Shown: positions 18,604 to 28,137 of the stretch, one piece after another
Layout of the letters: every line of letters starts with the position of its first letter
How positions within the stretch are numbered: the first letter of the stretch is position 1
Assembly: GCF_001953955.1 (NCBI RefSeq)
Contig: NZ_CP019301.1
Coordinates: forward strand, 388,501 to 452,500
Direction of reading: 5' to 3'
DNA length: 64,000 bases
Source: Prevotella intermedia ATCC 25611 = DSM 20706
GTDB lineage: Bacteria; Bacteroidota; Bacteroidia; Bacteroidales; Bacteroidaceae
Notes under the pieces: model-generated
What the model was told of the DNA's origin: nothing
Databases searched by the model: none
Seen by the model: only the letters and a program-made list of their open reading frames with translations
Made by a program: the position numbers and the translations under genes

Positions 18604-19476
18604 TTAACCGAGATACTTCATCAGCACTCGTGCATTACCACTTAAGCGGATTTTTTCGATTGCCTTTTCACGAATCTGGCGCACACGTTCGCGTGTAAGC
18701 TGCATCTCCGTGCCTATTTCCTCCAGTCCTTTCTCCTGACAACCAATGCCGAAACACTCAATTACAATTTTGCGCTCACGGTCTTTCAACGTGTTCTGCA
18801 ACACCGACTTAAGGTCGTCAGACATTGATTCAAAATCCACACCGCGGTCGGTTCGCGAGTCATCGCCCGATGCCAACATATCGCTCATAGAGTTATCATC
18901 GTCGTCGCTGAACGGAGCATCAATGCTCATGTGGTGATTGTCCGCGCTCTGACTTTGGCGAATGCGTGCCTCGTCTATGCCCGTCATATCAGCCAATTCG
19001 TGAATAGAAGGACGACGGTTGTGTTTCTGAATGAACTCGTTGGTAACTTGGTTTATCTTTGAGATGGCTCCCACTTGGTTCAGCGGCAGGCGCACAATGC
19101 GGCTTTGTTCGGCAATAGCCTGCAAGATGCTCTGTCTAATCCACCAAACTGCGTATGAGATGAACTTAAACCCACGTGTCTCGTCGAACTTCTCGGCAGC
19201 CTTGACAAGGCCGATGTTGCCTTCGTCGATAAGGTCGGTAAGCGAGAGACCTTGATGTTGGTATTGCTTAGCAACAGAAACCACAAAGCGCAAGTTCGCC
19301 TTAATGAGTTTCTCCTTTGCTCGCTCGCCCTTTTTGCCGCCTTTATGAATCTCCTGAGCAAGCTCAATCTCTTCATCAACGGTAATCATTGGTTCACGTC
19401 CAATCTCCACCAAGTACTTGTCGAGTGCCTCGCTGGAACGGTTGGTAATACTTTTTGAAATCTTAAGTTGTCTCAT
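18604..19476 (-). CDS. rpoD: RNA polymerase primary sigma factor, RpoD/SigA type
   Basis: 290 residues, the short form normal for Bacteroidota primary sigma factors, which lack the long acidic N-terminus of the E. coli protein. Region 1.2 is EALDKYLVEIGREP, region 2 runs through RFVVSVAKQYQHQGLSLTDLIDEGNIGL and the FISYAVWWIRQSI segment that binds and melts the -7 element, and region 4 ends in the helix-turn-helix LTRERVRQIREKA. It directs transcription from the TAnnTTTG promoters seen throughout the window. Monocistronic by position: a terminator follows and the next gene upstream is about 420 bases away; the long A/T-rich leader contains no recognisable element. Confidence 0.95.
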   Translation of the reverse strand: MRQLKISKSITNRSSEALDKYLVEIGREPMITVDEEIELAQEIHKGGKKGERAKEKLIKANLRFVVSVAKQYQHQGLSLTDLIDEGNIGLVKAAEKFDETRGFKFISYAVWWIRQSILQAIAEQSRIVRLPLNQVGAISKINQVTNEFIQKHNRRPSIHELADMTGIDEARIRQSQSADNHHMSIDAPFSDDDDNSMSDMLASGDDSRTDRGVDFESMSDDLKSVLQNTLKDRERKIVIECFGIGCQEKGLEEIGTEMQLTRERVRQIREKAIEKIRLSGNARVLMKYLG

Positions 19477-19899
19477 TAGATAGAATATACCTAAATATTA
19501 AATATGGTGTTAAGTTACGTTAGGATAGACGTAATTTTGTACAAAGTTACTAAATATTTATCGAACTACAAAATTTTGGACTATAATATATTTTTTATTA
19601 ACATCTCGCACCTCGTTTCTTCATCTGTTCTGTGGTATTTTCTTGCAAATGGTATGCCAAAGGTTATGTCTTGTCAGTCTTATTTTAGTCAAATTGCTTG
19701 TTTGGTTTAGACTTTGTAAAGAGTTTCCCCCGAAAGTAGACATGCGTCTATCTTTCATGGAAATCTGTTGTGTTACAGCCACAAACATTTGTTTGCAGCT
19801 ATCAATTCCTATCGAAACCGAGCTGATGCTTTGTTCTTTTGCCGTCAGTTTCTTAGCGTTTCTTCTGTGCTTTTTTGGCAGCTTCCTTTGCTTCGCACT

Positions 19900-20163
19900 T
19901 TACCTTAGCGTTATGTATAGCATTCTTGCAGTCCTTCTCGGTCTCTGGCAGACGTTCTTTGCATTGCAATAAGTCTTCTTTGCAGCCTTTTCCACTTTCG
20001 CTTCGTCGCACCTAAAGTCTCCTTCTATCTTCTTTTCAACAGTGCAAATCTTAGCCTTTGCAGTTGGAGTTTTCTTACTGGTGTTTGTGGTCTGCGCCTG
20101 TACTGTTGTTGCGCTTAACGCCATTACCGCAATCAACGATAATGCAATTTTACGTATTTCCAT
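19900..20163 (-). CDS. Small secreted cysteine-containing protein, apparently frameshifted
   Basis: 87 residues with a clear signal peptide (MEIRKIALSLIAVMALSATTVQAQ) and then a lysine-rich, cysteine-containing region. The last 18 residues (from NAKNVCQRP) look foreign to the rest. In another frame the same stretch and its continuation read CKERLPETEKDCKNA, then a KCEAKEAAKKAQKKR-type tail ending near 19853, which continues the spaced-cysteine, lysine-rich pattern. A one-base slip near 19972-19990 would restore one protein of about 103 residues. Either the gene is broken or the assembly has an indel here. Function unknown; periplasmic location inferred. Confidence 0.55.
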   Translation of the reverse strand: MEIRKIALSLIAVMALSATTVQAQTTNTSKKTPTAKAKICTVEKKIEGDFRCDEAKVEKAAKKTYCNAKNVCQRPRRTARMLYITLR

Positions 20164-20407
20164 TCTTTTTCTCGTATGAATTAAACAAAAATGTTATCCA
20201 AAACTGATATTAAGCAATTATTGTTATCCACTTAAACCAATCTTATATCTGTGCAAATAGACCCAGATTTAATTAGTTTTCCAAATGTATTGAACTTCCT
20301 TTATTTGTTTTCAACAGTTTTATAGAGGTCTTCCTGCCCTGTATTGCCGTCAGCGTTCCGTGCCATCAACACCTTATTCTATATAGGACTGTGAACGACA
20401 GGAGTGT

Positions 20408-20492
20408 TTCTGCATTGCGAAAGAGCCTGTTTTACGATGCAAAACAGGCTCTTTTGCCGTGCAAAACAATGGGTTTTGGAATGCCAGAGCAT
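20408..20492 (-). repeat. Modular intergenic repeat, copy C (partial, diverged)
   Basis: Only two modules remain: AAGAGCCTGTTTT and its complement, around an ACGATGC spacer, plus the TTGTTTTGC segment. The AGAGCCTG/CAGGCTCT pair differs from all other copies on both arms. The 20164-20742 gap otherwise shows no gene on inspection. Confidence 0.7.
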
Positions 20493-20742
20493 AGCTATTG
20501 ATTGGTTGCTGTCCGATAAAACATCAAAATTACATAAACACCCATCAACCAGTACTGTTGCCGAAACCATTGCAGATAAGCCGCAGCATACTGATAGCCA
20601 ATGGGTACAAGTTTCATTTCAAAACATTGCGAAATACAGGAAAGTGCCCTTTCAGCAAGCAAACTATCCTCTTCCATCTCCAGAAAGGTGGCGATTGGGG
20701 TCTCCGTCCACCTCGCAGGCAGCACTGGAGCAGTCCGTGCCG

Positions 20743-21396
20743 TCAGTCATTCCTGACCACGACGATGCGCGAAAGCCCGAAGAGGTTGCACGAATAACTC
20801 TTCACTACGTTCCAGTCGAGGTTCTCCACATAGGTCTGATAAGAGAATTTGGATTGAAATCCTATCTTCGTGGCAAACGGACTGACTATCTTTTCAAACA
20901 CAGCCCACGGGGAGCGGACGCCCGAAAAGTGGTTGGCGATGATGATGAAACCGTCCTTTTTGCAGACGCGCCTCACCTCGTTGATAAGCTTAAAGGGGTC
21001 AGGGGTAACGGAATAGGTGTAGGGCAGCGTAACGCAGGTAAAGTGATTATCGGGAAACGGCAGCTGCTCGCCATTTACCTGCATCAGCGACACGGTGGCA
21101 GTGCAGTCTCTGTCCACTTTCTCTTGGGCTTTGTCGAGCATCTCCTTGGAGATATCTATGCCCGTAACTGCTACGTCCTGCGGATACATCGGCAGCATAA
21201 GCCCGGTTCCTACGCCCACTTCGAGCACGTCTTTGGTGTCAATTGCCTTCATTTCCTTGACGATTGCCCGACGCCCTTGCTGGAATACGCTACCGAAAAG
21301 CAGGTCGTAGAGCGGTGCGTAGCGTTTGTAACATTTGATGATTTTCGACTCGTTGGTGTAGTTCTCGGCTGATGTGGCAGTGCCTGGCTTTTTCAT
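20743..21396 (-). CDS. Class I SAM-dependent methyltransferase (UbiE / PE-methyltransferase-like)
   Basis: 217 residues from MKKPGTATSAEN; the frame has 14 more codons upstream. The SAM-binding motif I is VLEVGVGTGLMLP near residue 75, with GIDISKEMLDKA as motif II and FTCVTLPYTYSVTPDP as the post-motif region. The size and the initial YAPLYDLLFG segment match small methyltransferases annotated as UbiE/COQ5 or phosphatidylethanolamine N-methyltransferase. The substrate is not determined by the sequence. The gene stands alone between two modular repeats. Confidence 0.75.
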   Translation of the reverse strand: MKKPGTATSAENYTNESKIIKCYKRYAPLYDLLFGSVFQQGRRAIVKEMKAIDTKDVLEVGVGTGLMLPMYPQDVAVTGIDISKEMLDKAQEKVDRDCTATVSLMQVNGEQLPFPDNHFTCVTLPYTYSVTPDPFKLINEVRRVCKKDGFIIIANHFSGVRSPWAVFEKIVSPFATKIGFQSKFSYQTYVENLDWNVVKSYSCNLFGLSRIVVVRND

Positions 21397-21717
21397 ACGC
21401 TTTGTTAATGTTCTGTTATAAGTTAGGAAAATAGTCATTCAATGCGTGTGGGAAACAGCAGAGAAGTGCCGTGTATGCAGCCTTTCCTGCACTTCAATGC
21501 AACCTCTTATCTACCTTATCGGGGGGGTCAAGCCCTCTGTGCAGATAGCCCGTTCACGCCTTTCAATGCTACAAATGTAGGAAATATTTATGGAATTATC
21601 AACTTTTTTGTGATTTTTCTGCATTTTGTCGCACTTCGATTTGGAATGTACAATTTAGGAACAAACGCAACATCGAGAACAACAACTTACCCAATGAACG
21701 AAATACAGACGATGAAT

Positions 21718-21907
21718 GTGTAAATATTTTTTACAAACTCATCTACCGCATAACCACCTCTTTATCAACGCTTTGTAAAACCTATTGTTTTACATTCCAA
21801 AAGCGTAGGTTTTGCACGGTAAAAGCGGCTGTTTTGCATTGCAAAACCTACGCTTTTGCAACGCCAAAGCGCAGTTATCACTTTTTAACACTATTATCTT
21901 TACAAAA
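21718..21907 (+). repeat. Modular 190-bp intergenic repeat, copy D
   Basis: Module order GCGTAGG, GCGGCTG, CCTACGC, like copy A. The 190-bp length and both ends are conserved. Confidence 0.9.
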
Positions 21908-22008
21908 TAAATGGTAAATCCTGCTCTTTCCTATTTATTTTTATCTACAAACTGTTGCTCATTATAGGGGTGCTATTTATCGCATTCCTCACGGCAAATC
22001 TGTTGTTC

Positions 22009-22055
22009 TTTCGGTGTCAGGAACGTGAAGGGGCACTCCCCTACCCGCATTTTGT
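22009..22055 (+). repeat. Second repeat family, copy 2
   Basis: TTCGGTGTCAGGAACGTGA followed by GGGGCACTCCCCTACC and CGCATTTTG, aligning with the 11.96-kb copy. The hairpin is partly eroded. Confidence 0.5.
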
Positions 22056-22083
22056 ATTGACGAAATAGCCTTGCAACAAAAGT

Positions 22084-22120
22084 AAAAGGCGTCCGCACTT
22101 ATGGGTGCAGACGCCTTTGT
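22084..22120 (-). terminator. Terminator of the nqr operon
   Basis: AAAGGCGTC pairs with GACGCCTTT, continued by GCAC/GTGC, and on the minus strand is followed by TTTTACTTTTG. Confidence 0.8.
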
Positions 22121-22163
22121 TATAATGAAAATTGTTTTTACTTGAGATTTATACAATTGCTTC

Positions 22164-23432
22164 TTATCCGAAATCGTCGAAGCGAATGGCGTCTTTCTCT
22201 ACGCCAAGGCTGTCGAGATAGTCGGTAACAGTTTTGATGAGCATAGGAGGACCGCAAAGATAATACTCACAATCTTCGGGTGCTTCGTGATTCCTCAGAT
22301 AGGTTTCGCAAATACAGTTCACCGCAAAACCTTGGTAATACTTCACGCCTGCTGCATCTGCCACTGGGTCGGGCTGGTCGAGCGAGAGGTGCATGTGGAA
22401 GTTAGGATATTCCTTTTCAAGCTCCCAGAAGTCTTCAAGGAAGAAGGCTTCGCCCAACGCACGGGCACCATAGAAGAAGTGCATCTCACGGTCGCGGGTG
22501 TGCAATGTCTTCAACATATGCATAATCTGACTGCGTAACGGTGCCATACCTGCACCACCACCAATCCATATCATTTCCTTGCCCGATGTGTAGTTAGGTG
22601 CAAACTCGCCGTAAGGACCGCTCATCATTACCTTGTCGCCTGGTTTCAGCGTGAAGATGTACGACGAACCGATACCCGCTGGTACGTCTTGGAAACCTAC
22701 TTGTGGACGTGGCAGGAACGGTGGCGTAGCAATACGCACGGTGAGCGTAATGATGTCGCCTTCGGCTGGATAGTTTGCCATTGAGTAAGCACGCACGGTG
22801 TCTTCTGGGTTGCTGGCTTTGAGCGAAAGTATGTTGAACTTTTCCCACGTTGGGAGGTAGTCCTTGCCGATGAGTTCCTTATCGAAGTCCTTGTCGTAGT
22901 CGATGCAGTCGTACTTTGGAATACGTATCTGTGCATACGAACCTGGCACAAAGTCCATATGTTCGCCTGGAGGAAGTGCCACCTTGAACTCCTTGATGAA
23001 CGACGAAACGTTCTTGTTGGAGATAACGGTGCATTCCCATTCCTTAACACCCAATATGGATTCTGATACTTTTATGGAGAGGTCGCCCTTCACTTTCGCC
23101 TGACAGCCAAGACGCCAGTGGTCTTTTACCTCCTTACGAGAGAAGTGTGGGCGTTCTGAATCGAGGATTTCACCACCGCCTTCGAGCACCTGGCACTTAC
23201 ACTGTCCGCAGCTTCCCTTACCTCCACACGCAGAAGCCAAGTGGACGCCGTTCTCGTTGAGCGTTCCCAAAATGGTGCTGCCCTGTTCTACTTCTAATTC
23301 TTTATCGCCATTGATAGTTATCTTAACCTTTCCGCTTGGACTGAGATACTTCTTTGCAACAAGAAGAACAATAACCAAAAGAAGGATTGTAACCAAGAAA
23401 ACAGCAATGCTGTATAATATAAACTCTGCCAT
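22164..23432 (-). CDS. nqrF: Na+-translocating NADH:quinone reductase subunit F
   Basis: Electron-entry subunit of Na+-NQR: oxidises NADH with FAD and passes electrons to a 2Fe-2S centre. 422 residues: one N-terminal membrane helix (about 4-26), a ferredoxin domain with cluster cysteines C69, C75, C78 and C110, then an FAD domain (RAYSMANYP) and an NAD(H) domain (IWIGGGAGMAPLRSQI), ending in the aromatic-rich FDDFG tail. Last gene of the six-gene operon, eight bases after nqrE, with a strong terminator behind it. Confidence 0.96.
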   Translation of the reverse strand: MAEFILYSIAVFLVTILLLVIVLLVAKKYLSPSGKVKITINGDKELEVEQGSTILGTLNENGVHLASACGGKGSCGQCKCQVLEGGGEILDSERPHFSRKEVKDHWRLGCQAKVKGDLSIKVSESILGVKEWECTVISNKNVSSFIKEFKVALPPGEHMDFVPGSYAQIRIPKYDCIDYDKDFDKELIGKDYLPTWEKFNILSLKASNPEDTVRAYSMANYPAEGDIITLTVRIATPPFLPRPQVGFQDVPAGIGSSYIFTLKPGDKVMMSGPYGEFAPNYTSGKEMIWIGGGAGMAPLRSQIMHMLKTLHTRDREMHFFYGARALGEAFFLEDFWELEKEYPNFHMHLSLDQPDPVADAAGVKYYQGFAVNCICETYLRNHEAPEDCEYYLCGPPMLIKTVTDYLDSLGVEKDAIRFDDFG

Positions 23433-23440
23433 TTTTGATA

Positions 23441-24067
23441 TTAAATTTTAAGTCCTGAGAAGCACATCATAGCCAAAGCCATAAGTCCTACGGTGATAAA
23501 AGTGATGCCAAGACCCTGCAAAGGCTTGGGCACATCAGAATATTCCATTTTCTCGCGTATAGCACCCATCAGCACAATGGCAAAGAGCCAGCCGATACCA
23601 GAGCCGAGTCCGTAGATGAGAGCGTCCCAAACAGAACCAATGTACTGCGAACTTGAAGGGTCGAGCCCAATGCGCTGCTGCATGAAGAGGCTGGCACCCA
23701 TGATGGCACAGTTCACGGCAATGAGCGGAAGGAAGATACCCAACGCCCCATAGAGCGAAGGTGAGTATTTCTCGACTGCCATTTCAACCAACTGAACAAT
23801 GCCCGCAATAACGGCAATGAAGAGAATAAAGCTGAGATAAGAAAGGTCTACGCCCTCTATCAAGCAGTCGGGACCGAGCACTTTCGTTTGCAAAAGGTAG
23901 TTTACAGGCACGGTAACAACCAACACAAAGATAACGGCAGCACCGAGTCCGAACGATGTCTTAACGTTTTTAGATACGGCTAAGAACGAACACATTCCAA
24001 GGAAGAATGCGAATATCATATTGTCCACGAAGATGGACCTGAAGAATAGACTTAATAAATGTTCCAT
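23441..24067 (-). CDS. nqrE: Na+-translocating NADH:quinone reductase subunit E
   Basis: 208 residues, six predicted membrane helices, the expected inverted-topology partner of NqrD. The family-typical [15 protein letters not shown] segment with its cysteine, part of the iron site shared by NqrD and NqrE, is near residue 26, and a second conserved cysteine follows in [11 protein letters not shown]. It is separated from nqrD by two bases and from nqrF by eight, so translation is coupled. Confidence 0.95.
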   Translation of the reverse strand: MEHLLSLFFRSIFVDNMIFAFFLGMCSFLAVSKNVKTSFGLGAAVIFVLVVTVPVNYLLQTKVLGPDCLIEGVDLSYLSFILFIAVIAGIVQLVEMAVEKYSPSLYGALGIFLPLIAVNCAIMGASLFMQQRIGLDPSSSQYIGSVWDALIYGLGSGIGWLFAIVLMGAIREKMEYSDVPKPLQGLGITFITVGLMALAMMCFSGLKI

Positions 24068-24069
24068 AA

Positions 24070-24699
24070 TTATTTTTCTTCTCCTTTATAGAAATATGCA
24101 CGATGAACCCATATAACGCAGCCAACGAGTATCAACGCCATAGCAGGCATTGCCATCATACCATTGTCTACATAGCCCATATCGTAGAAACTCTGCGGAA
24201 TAACCTTGAAACCAAGCAGGGTGCCACGACCAAAGAACTCACGGAAGCCGCCTACCAATACAAGAATGATGGCGTAGCCGATGCCGTTACCAATGCCGTC
24301 GAGGAAACTTGGCCAAGGCTTGTTCGTCATGGCGAAGGCTTCCAAACGCCCCATAAGGATACAGTTGGTAATGATAAGACCCACGTAAACCGAAAGCTGG
24401 ACGCTTACATCGTAGGCAAAAGCCTTCAATACTTGGCTGACAATGGTTACCAAAGCAGCCACGACAACAAGCTGAACGATGATACGAATACGGTTTGGAA
24501 TGGTTTTACGAATAATCGAAACTATCACATTCGAGAAGGCTGTAATAATGGTTACCGCCAGTCCCATGACGATAGAAGGTTTCAGCTGCGAGGTAACAGC
24601 CAAAGCCGAACAGATACCTAACACCTGTATCAACACAGGGTTGTCAAGGTTCAGCGGGTTTATGAAAACCTCTCTATTTTGTTTTGAGAACAAACTCAT
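24070..24699 (-). CDS. nqrD: Na+-translocating NADH:quinone reductase subunit D
   Basis: 209 residues with six hydrophobic helices. The [16 protein letters not shown] and [15 protein letters not shown] segments carry the two cysteines that, with those of NqrE, hold the intramembrane iron centre in known complexes. The gene lies between nqrC (35 bases away) and nqrE. Confidence 0.95.
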   Translation of the reverse strand: MSLFSKQNREVFINPLNLDNPVLIQVLGICSALAVTSQLKPSIVMGLAVTIITAFSNVIVSIIRKTIPNRIRIIVQLVVVAALVTIVSQVLKAFAYDVSVQLSVYVGLIITNCILMGRLEAFAMTNKPWPSFLDGIGNGIGYAIILVLVGGFREFFGRGTLLGFKVIPQSFYDMGYVDNGMMAMPAMALILVGCVIWVHRAYFYKGEEK

Positions 24700-24734
24700 A
24701 ATCTTTCTGTTTTATATTAATTTACTTCTCAATG

Positions 24735-25445
24735 TTACTTTGCGGTGAGGAACTTAACGTAAGGTGCAAGTCCGCCTTTCTCGTTGTGGAACATTTCGGT
24801 TACACCGTTGCTTGTCAGCGTAGCTCCTGTAACAGCGTCCACTTGGCTTTCAGGCTTTTCCACCTTCTTCGTTACACTGAAAACGATATTCTGTTTCTGT
24901 GCATTGAAGATGTTCTTGCCCTTGAATTTGTCTTGCCATTCCTTGCTATCCTTGATTTCTGCACCCAATCCGGCAGTTTCGCTCTCATGGTTGAAGTACA
25001 CGCCAAAGATGGTTGCCTTGTCTTCGTTCAAAGCTATGAAACCGTTGATGGGTCCCCAAAGTCCGTTTCCATAAACAGGAATAACATACTTGTCCTTACC
25101 GTCTACCTTGCAGCGGAACAATGCCAATTTGCCTTCTTTAGCGTCTTTGCTGTCCAACTTGAAGCCTGCTTTTACGCCACCTTGCTCGCCTTGTTCCACA
25201 ATTTCTCCGTTTTCGTTGATAATATCGTCGGCAACAATGATGTCCTTCCACAGCTTTTGCGCTGCTTCGTTGGTCATATTGCGGTCTTGGTTGAGTGCAA
25301 AGAGAATCTGCTTTTGGTGGTCTATCTGCACATTAACGTCTTGCGCAGGTTTCAATGCTTGGAATACGAAAGCAAGCAAGAAAGCCACAACGACCACAAG
25401 AACAGCAGAATAGATGATTGTATATGAATTGCTATTTGTCTTCAT
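24735..25445 (-). CDS. nqrC: Na+-translocating NADH:quinone reductase subunit C
   Basis: 236 residues: one N-terminal membrane helix (about 8-29) and a periplasmic FMN-binding domain. The flavinylation motif is present as TGAT at residues 206-209; in this family the last threonine carries covalently bound FMN. The covalent attachment requires ApbE, which is not encoded in this window. The gene lies 15 bases after nqrB in the operon. Confidence 0.95.
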   Translation of the reverse strand: MKTNSNSYTIIYSAVLVVVVAFLLAFVFQALKPAQDVNVQIDHQKQILFALNQDRNMTNEAAQKLWKDIIVADDIINENGEIVEQGEQGGVKAGFKLDSKDAKEGKLALFRCKVDGKDKYVIPVYGNGLWGPINGFIALNEDKATIFGVYFNHESETAGLGAEIKDSKEWQDKFKGKNIFNAQKQNIVFSVTKKVEKPESQVDAVTGATLTSNGVTEMFHNEKGGLAPYVKFLTAK

Positions 25446-25460
25446 CTGTTTCTTTCCTCC

Positions 25461-26615
25461 TTACATTTTAGCACGCTTAGCACGCTTGTTGATATTAGAC
25501 TGAACCACACAGTAGTCGATTAATGGTGCGCACATGTTACCAAAGAGTATGGCAAGCATCATTCCTTCGGGATAACCGGGGTTCAACACACGGATAATGA
25601 CAGCCATTGCGCCAATCATTAAACCGTAAATCCACTTTCCGCACTCCGTTCTCGCAGAGGTAACAGGGTCGGTTGCCATGAATACAGCACCGAAACAGAA
25701 GCCACCCAGCACGATATGCTCGTACCATTGCAACGGACTTGCACCCGTAGAATGGAAGAGTAACGCCATAGCGGCACCACCTACGAAGACGCTAAGCATG
25801 GTTTTCCAGCTGGCAATGTTCGTCCAAATCAAGAAGATTGCACCGATAGCAATGGCGATAACCGATGTTTCGCCCACCGAACCGGGAATTAAACCAATAA
25901 TCATATCGTTCAACGATGCGTTCACAGCTGTGCTTTGAGCTATCTCGCCCAATGGAGTTGCCATTGTAAAGCCGTCAGGTAGCGTGTAGCCAAGTCCGAA
26001 AATCTGTTCGGTAGAAGTCCATATCGTGTCGCCTGTCATACTTCCCGGATAAGAGAAAAAGAGGAAAGCACGTGCGGCAAGTGCCACATTGAAGGTATTC
26101 ATACCTGTTCCGCCGAAGATTTCCTTTGTGAAAATCACGGCAAAAGCTACGGCTAATGCCAGCATCCACAGTGGCAGCGTGATGGGAATGATAAGCGGAA
26201 TGAGGATACCACTTACCAGATAGCCTTCCTGAATTTCCTCATCTTTCCATTGTGCCCAAGCAAATTCGATGCCGAGACCCACAATGTAAGACACCAAGAT
26301 TTTAGGCAAAAGCATCAAAGCACCATACAGGAACATTCCCATACAGGTTGCTTCGCCCAATTTGCCAGCAGCTAAAGCATTCTGATAACCAATGTTGTAC
26401 ATACCGAACAACATTGCAGGTATCAGCGAAATAACTACCATGCTCATTATTCGTTTTGAATCGATGGCATCGTGAATAGACGCTCCGCTCTTCGATGTCT
26501 CGTGTGGGACATACAGGAAAGTGTCCATACCATCGTAAATGCTCTTGAAAGCGTGCAGCTTTCCACCTTTCTCAAATTGTGGACGCAGCTTATCAAGATA
26601 ATTTCTTAAGCTCAT
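25461..26615 (-). CDS. nqrB: Na+-translocating NADH:quinone reductase subunit B
   Basis: 384 residues with about ten membrane helices; main membrane subunit of the sodium pump and riboflavin/FMN carrier. The MTGDTIW motif near residue 193 corresponds to the FMN-attachment site of the family, and the GGTGMNTFNVALAARAFLFF segment before it is highly characteristic. It follows nqrA after 47 bases and precedes nqrC closely. Confidence 0.95.
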   Translation of the reverse strand: MSLRNYLDKLRPQFEKGGKLHAFKSIYDGMDTFLYVPHETSKSGASIHDAIDSKRIMSMVVISLIPAMLFGMYNIGYQNALAAGKLGEATCMGMFLYGALMLLPKILVSYIVGLGIEFAWAQWKDEEIQEGYLVSGILIPLIIPITLPLWMLALAVAFAVIFTKEIFGGTGMNTFNVALAARAFLFFSYPGSMTGDTIWTSTEQIFGLGYTLPDGFTMATPLGEIAQSTAVNASLNDMIIGLIPGSVGETSVIAIAIGAIFLIWTNIASWKTMLSVFVGGAAMALLFHSTGASPLQWYEHIVLGGFCFGAVFMATDPVTSARTECGKWIYGLMIGAMAVIIRVLNPGYPEGMMLAILFGNMCAPLIDYCVVQSNINKRAKRAKM

Positions 26616-26662
26616 ATTGTATCACTTAAAGTTGTTAATTCTCTATTATAATAAAGGTGTAC

Positions 26663-28015
26663 TTACTCGTTCTCCTTTCGCAGCGTGTTCAAACCGTTAC
26701 GCACAATCTGCTGCAATGGTTGCTTTGAACTGTCTACGAACTCTGCCAAGGCAAAATCCTCGGGACTTACTTCGTAAATACCAAGCTGTTCCTGCTTATC
26801 GATATTGCCCGTAATGATAGCTTTTATAAGGTATTCGCCATATATGTCCATCGGTAATACTGAGTCGTACTCGCCACTCATGATGATATTACGCTTTCCG
26901 CCCTTGATGCGGGCGTCGAGGTCATATTCCTTCTTCTTGCCAAAGAGCCAGCTGAAATAGCTTCGCGATGTAGAGAACTGATTGAAACGAGGCATTATCC
27001 AGCCTGCCATTTCGTCCACATCGTCGCCTTCGGGCATTGCCACAACTTCAGATGTGTGTGCACCGAGGAAGGCATTATCGCCAACTATCGTACCTGTCAG
27101 TGGGTTTCCGTTCAATATACGCACGTGTTCGGTGGCTGTCAGTCTGCCTGCAACAATGTCCTTGATAGGTGTTCCTACCAATGCTTTCACGTATGCAGGT
27201 TCTTTTACCTTGCTGCCGGCTATGGCAACAACACGTGTCAAGTCTACTTTACCCGTCTGAAAGAGTCGTCCGAAGAAGATGACAGCAGTTGGATCTACCG
27301 TCCAAACCACTTCTCCCTTGTTCACAGGTGATAGATGATTGACTTGCACACCTACGTTTCCAGCAGGGCAAGGTCCATCGAAAACTGTCAGCTCAACATT
27401 CTTTGCTTCTGTCAAAGCCTTGCTGTTTTGCTGTACACCGATAGATAAATAAACTTTTGCAATCTTTGACAGTGCGGTTAATCCAGTCTGGAAGGCTTGC
27501 TCTTCTCCTTCAAGTTCATACTCAAAGTCGCCTTGCAATGGTTTGTCTCTTAATGCCGAAACAAATATTGCCTTTGGTTCAGTGTCGGGAGTGGTAGACA
27601 CTGCATAGGGCAACTGGTTGATATATCCAAACAATCCAGCTTCCAACAGAGCCTTCTTCACCCCTTCGCCATCAAGCGTCTGTATGTCTTTCGCACCGAA
27701 ATCAGCAAACTTTTGCTCGTCATCTGCCTCTACGCTAACGTACAGAATCTTTCTGCGGTCGCCTCTTTCTATTGATTTTACAGTACCGCTGACAGGAGAA
27801 GCAAACCTTACTTCCTCGGAATTCTTGTTCACGAAAAGCGTTTCGCCCGCTTTGACATGGTCGCCTGCCTTCACTGCCATTTTGGGTGTAACCCCTACAA
27901 AATCATCGGGTACTATTGCATACAGCTTCGACAATTCCAGTGGCATTGTTTGTTTTTTAGCACGTCCTTTGAGTTTTATATCCAAACCCTTACGCAACCT
28001 TATTTGTTCTGTCAT
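26663..28015 (-). CDS. nqrA: Na+-translocating NADH:quinone reductase subunit A
   Basis: 450-residue soluble, cytoplasmic-side subunit associated with quinone binding and reduction. The N-terminus RLRKGLDIKLKGRA and the FVGVTPKMAVKAGDHVKAGETLF barrel-sandwich segment are family hallmarks; VNHLSPVNKGEVVWTV and RPCPAGNVG-like blocks follow. It is the first gene of the operon, with its own promoter divergent from that of the TamB gene. Confidence 0.95.
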   Translation of the reverse strand: MTEQIRLRKGLDIKLKGRAKKQTMPLELSKLYAIVPDDFVGVTPKMAVKAGDHVKAGETLFVNKNSEEVRFASPVSGTVKSIERGDRRKILYVSVEADDEQKFADFGAKDIQTLDGEGVKKALLEAGLFGYINQLPYAVSTTPDTEPKAIFVSALRDKPLQGDFEYELEGEEQAFQTGLTALSKIAKVYLSIGVQQNSKALTEAKNVELTVFDGPCPAGNVGVQVNHLSPVNKGEVVWTVDPTAVIFFGRLFQTGKVDLTRVVAIAGSKVKEPAYVKALVGTPIKDIVAGRLTATEHVRILNGNPLTGTIVGDNAFLGAHTSEVVAMPEGDDVDEMAGWIMPRFNQFSTSRSYFSWLFGKKKEYDLDARIKGGKRNIIMSGEYDSVLPMDIYGEYLIKAIITGNIDKQEQLGIYEVSPEDFALAEFVDSSKQPLQQIVRNGLNTLRKENE

Positions 28016-28050
28016 AATATAAATAATGAAATCTTCGCTAATTCAGCGTG

Positions 28051-28058
28051 CAAATATA
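28051..28058 (-). promoter_or_regulatory. -7 box for the nqr operon
   Basis: TATATTTG on the minus strand, giving a leader of about 30 bases before nqrA. The -33 element is weak. Confidence 0.6.
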
Positions 28059-28098
28059 GTAATTTTTAGGCACTTTAGAAACTTTTTGTATCATTAAT

Positions 28099-28129
28099 TT
28101 TAGTATACAATGGAAAAATTGTAGTTTTG
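28099..28129 (+). promoter_or_regulatory. Promoter for the TamB-like gene
   Basis: TTTAG at the -33 position and a perfect TAGTTTTG -7 box about 20 bases later. The predicted transcript start falls within a few bases of the TTG start codon. Confidence 0.6.
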
Positions 28130-28137
28130 CACTTGCT

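Noticed and set aside
20404..21372. 322-codon plus-strand frame
   Set aside because: It begins in repeat copy C and is then antisense to the SAM methyltransferase; no promoter or ribosome site supports it.
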